Shown piece by piece: positions 9,202 through 17,094 of a DNA stretch of 47,075 bases. This DNA is from an uncultured Prevotella sp. (GTDB lineage: Bacteria; Bacteroidota; Bacteroidia; Bacteroidales; Bacteroidaceae), in the NCBI GenBank assembly GCA_900315835.1, contig ONAR01000020.1:1-47075 (forward strand), in the 5' to 3' direction. How positions within the stretch are numbered: position 1 is the first letter of the stretch; the number at the start of each line of letters is the position of its first letter. The notes below the pieces were generated by a model, which made no database searches, had not been told where the DNA came from, and saw only the letters and a list, made by a program, of their open reading frames with translations. The translations under genes and the position numbers were made by a program.

Positions 9202-10278
9202 CTATTTCAAGGTTTCAACAAACTTATCAAACATAAACTCCGTATCGACCGGCCCTGAGCAGGCTTCGGGGTGGAACTGCGACGAGAACCAGGGGTTGGT
9301 CTTGTGGCGGATGCCCTCGTTGGAGCCGTCGTTCATGTTGACGAACAGCTCCTCCCAGTCCTTGCCGAGCGTAGATGCGTCGACGGCATAGCCGTGGTTC
9401 TGCGAGGTGATGTAGCAGTGGTTGGTGCCCACTAAGCGCACGGGCTGGTTGTGGGAGCGGTGGCCGTATTTCAGTTTATAGATGGTGGCGCCGGCGGCTT
9501 TGCCGAGCAGCTGGTTGCCCATGCAGATGCCGCAGATGGGCTTGCGGCTGAGCGAGATCTGCTTGCGGATGATGTCGACGGCAGCCTGACAGGTGTCGGG
9601 GTCGCCGGGACCATTGGCCAGGAAGAGGCCGTCGAAGTCCATCGCGGTGTAGTCGTAGTTCCAAGGCACGCGGATGACCTCGACGCCGCGGCGGATGAGG
9701 CAGCGGATGATATTGGCCTTGACGCCGCAGTCGACGAGCACCACCTTCTTGCCGGCGCCCTCGTTGTAGCGGATAATCTGCTTGGTCGAGACCTTATCGA
9801 CGAAGTTGACGCCCTGATAGGTGGCCTCGGGGATGTTGTCGGGCTCATCGTCGAAGATGATCTGACCCATCATCACACCGTGCTCGCGCAGCACCTTGGT
9901 CAGCTCGCGGGTGTCGATGCCCGTGATGCCGGGCACATGCTCGCGCTTGAGCCAGTCGGCCAGACTCTCGTGGCCGTTCCAGTGGTTGTATTGTTCGCTA
10001 TAGTCGGCGCAGATCATGGCGGCAACGTAAATCTTGTCGCTCTCCATGAATGTGGGCAGGCCATTGGGCTCAATGGTAAACGGCGGTACGCCGTAGTTGC
10101 CGATAAGGGGGAAGGTGAATGTGAGGATCTGACCGGCATAGGAGGGGTCGGTGAGCGACTCGGGGTAGCCCATCATGGCGGTGTTGAACACCACCTCGCC
10201 GGCTACCGGCTGATCGTATCCGAAGCTGCGGCCGCGGAAGCGCGTGCCGTCGGATAACACCAAGGTGACATTTTTCAT
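9202..10278 (-). CDS. carA: Carbamoyl-phosphate synthase small (glutaminase) subunit
   Basis: CarA hydrolyses glutamine and channels ammonia to CarB. The 358-residue protein has the small-subunit N-terminal domain (residues 1-150, including GEVVFNTAMMGYPESLTDPSYAGQ split over 27-50) and a class I glutamine amidotransferase domain with nucleophile Cys252 in GICMGNQ and the His336/Glu338 pair in QFHPE. All catalytic residues are present. Its start overlaps the end of the upstream PurF-family gene by four bases (ATGA), so the two are translationally coupled. The downstream partner carB lies 249 bases away. Confidence 0.97.
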   Translation of the reverse strand: MKNVTLVLSDGTRFRGRSFGYDQPVAGEVVFNTAMMGYPESLTDPSYAGQILTFTFPLIGNYGVPPFTIEPNGLPTFMESDKIYVAAMICADYSEQYNHWNGHESLADWLKREHVPGITGIDTRELTKVLREHGVMMGQIIFDDEPDNIPEATYQGVNFVDKVSTKQIIRYNEGAGKKVVLVDCGVKANIIRCLIRRGVEVIRVPWNYDYTAMDFDGLFLANGPGDPDTCQAAVDIIRKQISLSRKPICGICMGNQLLGKAAGATIYKLKYGHRSHNQPVRLVGTNHCYITSQNHGYAVDASTLGKDWEELFVNMNDGSNEGIRHKTNPWFSSQFHPEACSGPVDTEFMFDKFVETLK

Positions 10279-12158
10279 AAGACAGAATTATTCAAAACGT
10301 AGTTGATGAACGCGATATTGCAAAGTTTGTTGCCGCCGGGCGTGGGATAGTGACCGGTGAAGTACCAGTCGCCGCGGTTCTCGGGGATGGCCTTGTGGAG
10401 GCCGTCGATGCTCTGGTAGACGATGTCGACGGGCGTGGTCATATCCTTCGGCCGCAGCAGTTCGGCGAGCTTATGGTTGATTTCCTCGGCGGTGAAGGGG
10501 GCGTAGATGCCGCGCACGGCATTTTGCATCTCCTTGACGGGCTTCTTCAGTTCGGTCTGGCAAGCCTCATACACCTCTTTGATGACGTGCTCCATGCCGC
10601 GCTCCTTGAGCAGGGCGATGGTGGCGCGGAAGACGCAGAACTCCTCCAGACGCGGCATGTCGATGCCGTAGTAGTCGGGGTAGCGTATCTGAGGCGCCGA
10701 GCTCACCATCACGATCTTCTTCGGATGCAGGCGGTCGAGGATATGGAGGATGCTCTCGCGCAGTGTGGTGCCGCGCACGATGCTGTCGTCGATGATGACG
10801 AGGTTGTCCTCGTAAGGCACGATGCTGCCGTAGGTGACGTCGTAGACGTGGGCCGCGAGGTCGTTGCGCGCCGAACCTTCGGTGATGAACGTGCGCAGCT
10901 TGATGTCCTTCCACGCCACCTTCTCCGCGCGCACGCCCTGGGTGAGGATGCGCTCGAGCTCGTCGTGCGACGGTGCGTGGTCGAGGGCCTCAATCTCGCG
11001 GATGTGCTGCTGCCGCTGGTAATGCTGCATGCCCTCGACGAGGCCGTAGTAGGCCACCTCAGCGGTGTTGGGGATGAACGAGATGACCGTGTGCGAGGTG
11101 TCGCCGCCGACGGCATCGAGCACCTGCGGGGTGAGCTGCTCGCCGAGCTGCTTGCGCTCGCGGTAGATGTCGCGGTCGGAGCCGCGCGAGAAATAGATAT
11201 GCTCAAACGAACAGGCGTAGTTTTCGCCGGCGGGCAGGATGCGCTTGATGGCGGCCTCGCCGCTTTCGCGCACGAGGAGCGCCGTACCCGGCTCCAGCTC
11301 ACGGATGTCGTCGTATTCGAGGTCGAAGGTGGTCTGCAGCACGGGGCGCTCCGAGGCCAGCACCACCACCTCGTCGTTCTTATACCAGAAGGCGGGGCGG
11401 ATGCCGTTGGGATCGCGCATGGCGAACATCTCGCCGCTGCCCGTAAGGCCGCACATCACGTAGCCGCCGTCGAACTGCCGCATGGTGGTCTCCAAGACGT
11501 TCTCCATGCGCACGTGGTGGTCGATGTAGTCGGTGATGTCGGTGCCCATGAGACCCTGTTTCTTGGCCTCAACGAAGTTGCGCTCCACCTCGCGGTCGAG
11601 GCGGTGGCCCATGAGCTCAAGCAGGATATAGCCGTCGCTGTAGATACGCGGGCATTGGCCCTGGTCGGTGAGGTGTTTGAACACTTCGTCGACGTTGGTC
11701 ATGTTGAAGTTGCCGCAGATGCAGAGGTTCTTGGCACGCCAGTTGTTGCGGCGCAGGAAGGGGTGAACGTACTTCACGCCGCTCTTGCCGGTAGTGCTGT
11801 AGCGCAGGTGACCCATATACAGCTCGCCGGCGAAGGGCAACTCGTCGAAGGCCTCGGTGTCGATCTCCTCCTCTTTCATCACCTGCTTAATCTGGCGGTT
11901 TGCCGTGCCGAAGATCTCAGTGATGGCGTTGGCGCCCTCGGCGCGCTCGCGGAACATATACTCGTGACCGGGCTTGGTGTTGAGCTTCACCGACGCGATG
12001 CCGGCGCCCTCCTGTCCGCGGTTGTGCTCCTTCTCCATCATCAGATAGAGCTTGCCGAGCGCCCATTTCCACGAACCGTACTTCTGCTGGTAATAGCTCA
12101 GTGGCTTCAACAGCCTGATCAAGGCTACGCCGCAATCCTCATGGATGTTTCTTTCCAT
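10275..12158 (-). CDS. purF: PurF-family glutamine phosphoribosyltransferase
   Basis: The 627-residue protein joins a class II glutamine amidotransferase domain to a phosphoribosyltransferase domain. Cys9 (HEDCG) would be the N-terminal nucleophile after removal of a short propeptide, as in Bacillus-type PurF. A GHLRYSTTG segment (116-124) and CGNFNMTN (148-155) fit the glutaminase, and VIIDDSIVRGTTL (455-467) is the PRPP-binding loop. It is longer than the usual ~470-500 residue PurF. Bacteroidota often carry such a long form beside carAB in addition to a short one, so this may be a paralogue and the symbol is given by family. It heads the operon purF-carA-carB, with a structured leader upstream. 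Confidence 0.85.
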   Translation of the reverse strand: MERNIHEDCGVALIRLLKPLSYYQQKYGSWKWALGKLYLMMEKEHNRGQEGAGIASVKLNTKPGHEYMFRERAEGANAITEIFGTANRQIKQVMKEEEIDTEAFDELPFAGELYMGHLRYSTTGKSGVKYVHPFLRRNNWRAKNLCICGNFNMTNVDEVFKHLTDQGQCPRIYSDGYILLELMGHRLDREVERNFVEAKKQGLMGTDITDYIDHHVRMENVLETTMRQFDGGYVMCGLTGSGEMFAMRDPNGIRPAFWYKNDEVVVLASERPVLQTTFDLEYDDIRELEPGTALLVRESGEAAIKRILPAGENYACSFEHIYFSRGSDRDIYRERKQLGEQLTPQVLDAVGGDTSHTVISFIPNTAEVAYYGLVEGMQHYQRQQHIREIEALDHAPSHDELERILTQGVRAEKVAWKDIKLRTFITEGSARNDLAAHVYDVTYGSIVPYEDNLVIIDDSIVRGTTLRESILHILDRLHPKKIVMVSSAPQIRYPDYYGIDMPRLEEFCVFRATIALLKERGMEHVIKEVYEACQTELKKPVKEMQNAVRGIYAPFTAEEINHKLAELLRPKDMTTPVDIVYQSIDGLHKAIPENRGDWYFTGHYPTPGGNKLCNIAFINYVLNNSVL

Positions 12159-12425
12159 TGTATTCTCTCCTACTCTCCTTTATATTGCGTTATATGGTAT
12201 TTGCTGATGCAGCCCGCGTAGAAACAAAAAAAGATTGAAAGCATCACGGCGGCTATCCCTGCCAAGTGATGGTTTCAATCTTTCCCTTGTCTGCAACCTG
12301 CTGGAGGTCACGGTTGATAACAGCCGACAATGCAAGTAAACGGCCATGGCTTTGCCGATGGCGTGCTGCTTTGCGGACAGGTGACTCTGATACTCCATTG
12401 ACGTGACGCTCGTGCTTATTCTTTG
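12159..12425 (-). promoter_or_regulatory. Structured leader of the purF-carAB operon with a terminator-spanning short ORF
   Basis: Transcription from the promoter at 12426-12457 would give a leader of about 260 bases. It contains an intrinsic terminator at 12226-12283. A 72-codon ORF (ATG at 12396-12398, stop at 12180-12182) runs straight through the terminator and stops 21 bases before the purF start, with a purine-rich GGAGAGTAGGAGAG between. Translation of this ORF would melt the hairpin, which is the geometry of attenuation. The ORF product is not recognised and could be meaningless; a short terminated sRNA is the alternative. The further upstream stretch 12458-12628 shows no gene. Confidence 0.5.
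12226..12283 (-). terminator. Intrinsic terminator / attenuator inside the purF leader
   Basis: On the minus strand an 18-base arm (12283-12266) pairs with 12247-12230 at 17 of 18 positions around an 18-base loop, and seven U residues follow (12232-12226). This is a strong Rho-independent terminator lying between the operon promoter and the purF start codon. Confidence 0.8.
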
Positions 12426-12457
12426 CAAAGTTAAGACTAATTTTCCACAACGGCAAA
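12426..12457 (-). promoter_or_regulatory. Promoter of the purF-carA-carB operon
   Basis: TTTG (12454-12457) and TAACTTTG (12426-12433) on the minus strand are separated by 20 bases, an exact Bacteroidota promoter. The start site should be near 12420. Confidence 0.8.
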
Positions 12458-12629
12458 GAAAGCGCCAAAACATTTCAAAATAATTTCGGCACAGCGGATA
12501 ATGTCAGTGGAAATGTACGACACCTGTGCCGCTTTCATCAGTGCGCAGGAATGACATAAAAACCAAACGACATTCGTGCAGGCTCAATTACGACAATATG
12601 TTACTGAGGGTAGGGATCGTCCACATGTG

Positions 12630-12769
12630 TGCTGTCGGCAGACAGCAGTTTTCGTCTAAAAATGCTGTTTGCAGACAGCACTTTCAGGTGGATTACCCTC
12701 CATACCGTCCCATTTGCTGTTTGCAGACAGCAGTTATTGTCTAAAAATGCTGTTTGCAGACAGCACTTT
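12630..12769. repeat. Four 18-bp palindromes in two copies of a 55-bp direct repeat
   Basis: The palindrome TGCTGTTTGCAGACAGCA occurs at 12663-12680, 12715-12732 and 12748-12765, with a variant at 12630-12647 (TGCTGTCGGCAGACAGCA). They form two pairs, each with a 33-base offset and a shared linker ending GTCTAAAAA, so the unit 12630-12684 recurs at 12715-12769. The array ends 13 bases before the likely -33 box of the ATPase gene. It could be an operator array or a repeat family that travels with this gene family. Confidence 0.85.
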
Positions 12770-12782
12770 TCCGAGTTTTCTC

Positions 12783-12813
12783 TTGGTACATTACGAAAAA
12801 TTGATTATATTTG
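12783..12813 (+). promoter_or_regulatory. Promoter of the AAA ATPase gene
   Basis: TATATTTG (12806-12813) matches the -7 consensus exactly, and TTGG (12783-12786) lies 19 bases upstream as an imperfect -33 element. The start site near 12820 supports translation from the ATG at 12839; the in-frame ATG upstream lies within the palindrome array and before the promoter. Confidence 0.6.
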
Positions 12814-12838
12814 CGGTCACAAGTCTTATAATATTGCA

Positions 12839-14038
12839 ATGGAAGCACTCTTTGAACGACAGAACCGATTGCTCGCCCTCACTTCAGAAGCGTTTGTGAG
12901 GCAGATGATGAAAGATATCAACTGGGATGCGCGGCTGATTGCCATACGTGGCGCACGGGGCGTGGGCAAGACCACACTGATGCTTCAATATATCAAGAGC
13001 CATTATTCTGCCGGCAGCCGGTCAGCACTGTATTGCAGTCTTGACTCACTCTATTTCACCGAACACCGCCTTGTCGATTTGGCCGAACTGTTCTACAAGG
13101 CTGGGGGCAAGCATCTTTTCCTTGATGAGGTGCATAAGTATCCGTCCTGGAGCCGGGAGGTAAAAGAGATTTACGACATCTACCCAGACCTGCGCATTGT
13201 CGTCAGCGGGTCGTCACTGTTGAATATCATCCATGGTGACGCCGACCTGTCGCGCCGCTGCGTGGCGTATTCCATGCAGGGACTGTCATTCAGGGAGTTC
13301 CTCGCCTTCTTCCACAATATCAACATCCCGGTACACCCCTTGGAGGACGTGCTCGAGCACGCTACCGGACTTTGCGCGCAGGTCAATGCGGTTTGCCGCC
13401 CTCTTCCCCTTTTCAAGGACTATCTGCAGCATGGCTATTACCCATATTATAAGGAGAACCAGCACGACTACTTCACAACAATAGAACAGGTTGCCAGTTT
13501 CGTCATCGAGTCGGAACTACCGCAGCTTTGTGGTGTCGAAGCCTCCAACACAAGGAAAATCAAGGCACTGCTCGGCATCATTGCCACGTCGGTGCCTTTT
13601 GAGGTGGACATCAGTAAGCTCTCCACCGTGATTGGCGTGCACCGCAACACTACGCTGGAATATCTTGGCGACCTTGGCAAGGCAGGCCTGCTCACACTGC
13701 TCTATGCTGACCTGCTGTCGGTGAAGAAGATGCAGAAGCCGGACAAAATTTATCTGGAAAACCCGAACATGCTCTATGCTCTCGCCACGCGTCCGGTGAA
13801 GATAGGAACGGCACGCGAAACGTTTGCCGTCAATCAGCTGCGCTACGGCCACACGGTGGAGTATGGAAAGCAGTCGGGCGACTTCAAGGTTGACGGACAG
13901 CTCGTCTTTGAGGTGGGCGGAGCCGACAAGAGCTATAACCAGATAGCTGACCTGCCCCATTCCTACATCCTTGCCGACGACATAGAATATCCCTACGGCA
14001 ACAAACTGCCGCTGTGGACGGTGGGGATGATGTATTAG
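12839..14038 (+). CDS. AAA (AAA_14/DUF4143-type) ATPase
   Basis: The 399-residue protein has the architecture of the ATP-binding proteins with an AAA_14 N-terminal domain and a DUF4143 C-terminal domain. Walker A is GARGVGKTT (38-46), Walker B is HLFLDE (92-97), and VVSGSS (121-126) is the usual sensor-like strand. A winged-helix-like stretch follows near 260-300, and the DUF4143 end contains a restriction-fold-like strand (DGQLVFEVGGADKS). The role of this widespread family is unsettled; it expands in Bacteroidota and is often annotated only as an ATPase. The gene stands alone, preceded by the palindrome array and its own promoter. Other starts further upstream would translate the repeats and are unlikely. 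Confidence 0.85.
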   Translation: MEALFERQNRLLALTSEAFVRQMMKDINWDARLIAIRGARGVGKTTLMLQYIKSHYSAGSRSALYCSLDSLYFTEHRLVDLAELFYKAGGKHLFLDEVHKYPSWSREVKEIYDIYPDLRIVVSGSSLLNIIHGDADLSRRCVAYSMQGLSFREFLAFFHNINIPVHPLEDVLEHATGLCAQVNAVCRPLPLFKDYLQHGYYPYYKENQHDYFTTIEQVASFVIESELPQLCGVEASNTRKIKALLGIIATSVPFEVDISKLSTVIGVHRNTTLEYLGDLGKAGLLTLLYADLLSVKKMQKPDKIYLENPNMLYALATRPVKIGTARETFAVNQLRYGHTVEYGKQSGDFKVDGQLVFEVGGADKSYNQIADLPHSYILADDIEYPYGNKLPLWTVGMMY

Positions 14039-14084
14039 TAACTTTGTCAACATATCGGCAACTGCCAAAGGCTATCCCATCACA

Positions 14085-15716
14085 ATGAAAAGACTTCTAC
14101 TCTTCCTCCTCCCGCTGCTCGCTGCCTGCTCACGCGACGGCGACCCGATGACGGACCTCTACCGCCAAATCGACCGCGCCATCGCCGACAGCGCCCAAGC
14201 CGTAGCCCGACACGAGGCCCGCATCACCACGCTGCGCCGCCAGTGGGCTACCGAGCGAAGATCCGGGCGCCGCTTTCTCATCGCCGACAGCCTCTACGAC
14301 GCCTACTCTGCTTACATCAACGACTCCGCCGTGGTATGGGCCATGCGCTGCGACAGCCTCGCCAAGAACACCGACGACAGCTCGCTCGCCATTGGCGTCC
14401 GTCTCAACCTCGTCTATCAGTACACCAAGTCGGGCTACTTCACCGAGGCCGCCGACTACTTCTCCACCATCCGCCCCGAAAGCCTCACGCCAGCCCTGCG
14501 CGCACGCTACTACGACATCGGCGCCGACCTCTACGGCAACAGCGGCTACGCCACCGAAGACCCCGTCATCAAACAGCGCTACTGGCAACGGTCAATAGCC
14601 CTCCGCGACTCCTCCTATCTCTTTACGCCTCGTCACTCCGCGCTCTACATGCGCAACCGCGTGCAGCAGCTCGTCAACGCCGACAGCGGGCGCGCCGCAC
14701 TCTCCTTCAGCAACGAATGGATGCGTATGACGAAACCGGCCACCCACGACTACGCCATCGCCGCTTACTACCGCTCCGAGGCCTGCCGACGCGCGGGCGA
14801 CATCGCTCACCAGAAGGAGTGGCTCGCACGATCGGCCATCGCCGACCTCAACAACGCCGTCATGGACCAGGCCTCGCTCTGGATGCTCGCCGGCATCATC
14901 TACCGCGAGGGCGACATCGACCGCGCCTTCCGCTACATGGACTACTCCTGGCACTGCGTGCAGCGGTTCTCGGCGCACAAACGATCATGGGATGTGACGC
15001 CCATCCTCACCGTCATCAGTTCCTCTTATCAGACAAAGACACATCTCGCCAACGAGCGCCTCACCGCACTGCTCATCACCGCCGCTCTGCTGCTCATCAT
15101 CAGCATCAGCCTGCTGCTCTACGTTCAGCGCAAGCGTCACCAGCTCGGAGAGGCGCGTAATGCGCTCGACCACAGCAACCGCCAACTGCGGCTGACCATC
15201 GAACAGCTCAACCGCGTCAACGCCGACCTCAGCGAGTCGGACCGCGTAAAAGACCAATACATCGGCAACTTCTTCTCGCTCTTCTCGTCAATGCTGGAAA
15301 ATCTCGACAGCTTCCGCGCAAAGGTGAGGCGGAAACTGAAGGCAGGTCAAAGCGACGAACTGCTCGCCATGACCGACCCGGAAAACAAAAACCAGGAGAT
15401 GCACAAACAACTGATGAAGACCTTCGACGACACTTTCCTCACGCTTTATCCCAACTTTGTCGAGGAGTTCAACGCCCTGCTGCGCCCCGGTTGTTCGGTG
15501 CGGCCCTCGGGCAAGGAGCGCATGAACACCACGCTCCGCATCTTCGCCCTCATCCGCCTCGGCATCACCGAGAGCTCACGCATTGCCGACATCCTTGGCT
15601 ACTCCCCCGTCTCCATCTACAACTACCGCACACGCGCCAAGAACCTCTCCGCCTGTCCCCGCGACGAGTTTGAGGAAAAGATAAGGATCGTAAGCCCTCA
15701 AACAGCCGCTCCCTAA
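14085..15716 (+). CDS. Membrane-anchored DUF6377-like regulator (TPR, TM, HTH)
   Basis: The 543-residue protein begins with a lipoprotein-type signal (Cys15 in LLAACS), followed by a helical TPR-like sensory region (about 20-315), one transmembrane segment (about 327-347), a coiled coil (about 352-385) and a C-terminal LuxR-like helix-turn-helix (about 484-520, RIADILGYSPVSIYNYRTRA). This order is that of the DUF6377 proteins of Bacteroidota, thought to act as membrane-bound transcription regulators. The targets are unknown. The gene is 46 bases behind the ATPase gene and may be cotranscribed with it. A GC-rich palindrome starts directly after its stop codon. Confidence 0.75.
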   Translation: MKRLLLFLLPLLAACSRDGDPMTDLYRQIDRAIADSAQAVARHEARITTLRRQWATERRSGRRFLIADSLYDAYSAYINDSAVVWAMRCDSLAKNTDDSSLAIGVRLNLVYQYTKSGYFTEAADYFSTIRPESLTPALRARYYDIGADLYGNSGYATEDPVIKQRYWQRSIALRDSSYLFTPRHSALYMRNRVQQLVNADSGRAALSFSNEWMRMTKPATHDYAIAAYYRSEACRRAGDIAHQKEWLARSAIADLNNAVMDQASLWMLAGIIYREGDIDRAFRYMDYSWHCVQRFSAHKRSWDVTPILTVISSSYQTKTHLANERLTALLITAALLLIISISLLLYVQRKRHQLGEARNALDHSNRQLRLTIEQLNRVNADLSESDRVKDQYIGNFFSLFSSMLENLDSFRAKVRRKLKAGQSDELLAMTDPENKNQEMHKQLMKTFDDTFLTLYPNFVEEFNALLRPGCSVRPSGKERMNTTLRIFALIRLGITESSRIADILGYSPVSIYNYRTRAKNLSACPRDEFEEKIRIVSPQTAAP

Positions 15717-15731
15717 GGGCCCCTCCCCATG

Positions 15732-15748
15732 CCTCCCCAAAGGGGAGG
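15732..15748. repeat. CCTCCCC palindrome and CCCAT-rich repeats behind the DUF6377 gene
   Basis: A perfect stem CCTCCCC-aaa-GGGGAGG follows the stop codon; similar C-rich hairpins lie behind carB (5663-5681) and inside the 5' end of the GLPGLI gene. From 15768 to about 15822 several short units containing ACCCAT/CCCAT follow. No gene is seen between 15717 and 15832. Confidence 0.6.
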
Positions 15749-15832
15749 GGGTAGTCCGTCAGGTCCAATCCCATAAGACCCATCCGTCCCATTTAACCCA
15801 TTAAAACCATCAACCCCATCACCGCCCAGCTT

Positions 15833-16126
15833 CTACGTCCAAAACGTCTGCTCGCCCGTAAACCGCATGGTGCCGCCGCATTTGGGGCACGTCTTATGGT
15901 CCCAGAGCGTGATGCGGTTGCTGCCGCAGCGCAGGCACAGCCGACCCGTCAGTCCATTGAACGACGCCGCCACCTGTCCGATGATGCCGCCCACGACGAG
16001 CGGCTCCACCGACTTGCAGTCGGGGCACGACACCATGACGATGTGCTGCCCCATAAAGCCGCGGCCCTCGTAGTCGTAAGTCTCGTAGCCGCACTGCTCA
16101 CACCGGTAAGTTTTTCTGTGCGCCAT
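15833..16126 (-). CDS. Small zinc-ribbon protein
   Basis: The 97-residue protein has four CxxC pairs: Cys9/12, Cys34/37, Cys64/67 and Cys80/83. This predicts two structural zinc sites. It has no signal peptide or membrane segment apart from a short glycine-rich hydrophobic stretch (VVGGIIGQVAASF, about 44-56). I do not recognise a named family. It lies 35 bases behind the EamA transporter gene on the same strand and is probably the last gene of that transcript. Confidence 0.75.
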   Translation of the reverse strand: MAHRKTYRCEQCGYETYDYEGRGFMGQHIVMVSCPDCKSVEPLVVGGIIGQVAASFNGLTGRLCLRCGSNRITLWDHKTCPKCGGTMRFTGEQTFWT

Positions 16127-16161
16127 CTTTCATTCCCTTTCTATCAGTCTTTGTCTTCCTT

Positions 16162-17091
16162 TCACTCGCTTCTTGTCGTACGTAAGATGTTGTCTTTGGG
16201 GAGGGACGGGGAGGGGCCTGATTTGGGAGAGAGCCCTATGATGATGATCACCGCCCCCAGTATGAGCGCCATACCCACCGCCAGCCGCAGCGTAAACGCT
16301 TCGCCGAACAGCGTGCAACTGATGAGCACCGCCGTCATCGGCTCCAGCGCACCGAGGATTGACGCCGGCGTCGACCCTATACGCTGGATGGCAATATTGA
16401 TGAAGAACAGCGAACCCACCGTCGGCAACAGCGCTAACAGCGATGCCCACGCCCACGAAGTGCCGTGCAACCACTGCAGCGGCTCACCCGTCAAGAGCAT
16501 GTAGCCCATCACCGTCAGCCAGCCGAACAGCACCACCCAGAACGTGAACTGCTCGGGCGACAGCGCCATCTTGAACTGATTGACATAAACGATATACAAC
16601 GCATAAAGCAGCGACGACAGCAACACCAGCAGCATGCCCGTCGTCGACAGCGTCACGCCGCCATCGCCGCGATAGAGCAGTGCGATGCCCGACAGCGCCA
16701 GCACGATGGCCAGCGTGGTGGGCCACGTGATGCGCTCATGGAAGAACATCACCATGAGCAGCGCCGTCATGATGGGGTAAGTGAACAGAATGGTGGACGC
16801 CACACCGGCATCCAGATAATGAAACGACACGTAGAGCGACACCGACGACAGCGACATCAGCACGCCGAGGATGGCGAGCTTGATGGCGTGGCCCCACCCT
16901 ACCCGCAGCTTCTCGCCACGCAGCGCGAGCCAGACGAGGAAGATGATGACCGACAGACCGTAGCGGTAGAACAGCACGTTGCCCGGCGTGATGCCATCGG
17001 CGTAGAGCGGCAGCGCGCCAAGCGGATTGGTGCCATAGAACACGGCGGCAATGACGCCCGCCGCATAACCGATATACCTTGACCGCGACAT
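16162..17091 (-). CDS. EamA/DMT-family inner-membrane transporter
   Basis: The 309-residue protein is predicted to have ten transmembrane helices arranged as two EamA repeats (about residues 7-140 and 155-288), the layout of drug/metabolite transporters that export amino acids, nucleotides or other small solutes. The substrate cannot be told from sequence. The last ~20 residues (SGPSPSLPKDNILRTTRSE) are hydrophilic and encoded by a C/G-rich stretch resembling the interspersed repeats, so the native C-terminus may have been extended. It starts three bases after the stop of the upstream acyl ligase gene, so the two are almost certainly cotranscribed. Confidence 0.88.
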   Translation of the reverse strand: MSRSRYIGYAAGVIAAVFYGTNPLGALPLYADGITPGNVLFYRYGLSVIIFLVWLALRGEKLRVGWGHAIKLAILGVLMSLSSVSLYVSFHYLDAGVASTILFTYPIMTALLMVMFFHERITWPTTLAIVLALSGIALLYRGDGGVTLSTTGMLLVLLSSLLYALYIVYVNQFKMALSPEQFTFWVVLFGWLTVMGYMLLTGEPLQWLHGTSWAWASLLALLPTVGSLFFINIAIQRIGSTPASILGALEPMTAVLISCTLFGEAFTLRLAVGMALILGAVIIIIGLSPKSGPSPSLPKDNILRTTRSE

Positions 17092-17094
17092 CGC

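Noticed and set aside
10350-12221. Very long open frame antisense to the purF-family gene (623 codons)
   Set aside because: It mirrors a well-conserved gene with high GC third positions; the product has only low-complexity, Val/Asp/His-rich sequence and no start signals.
12253-12468. 71-codon minus-strand frame starting before the purF promoter
   Set aside because: It starts upstream of the predicted transcription start, so it cannot be translated in full from this transcript; the 72-codon frame from 12398 is the candidate leader ORF.
12630-12769. Possible CRISPR array in the palindromic repeats before the ATPase
   Set aside because: The repeats are 18 bp palindromes with only four copies, the linkers are repeats themselves and not unique spacers, and no cas gene is near.
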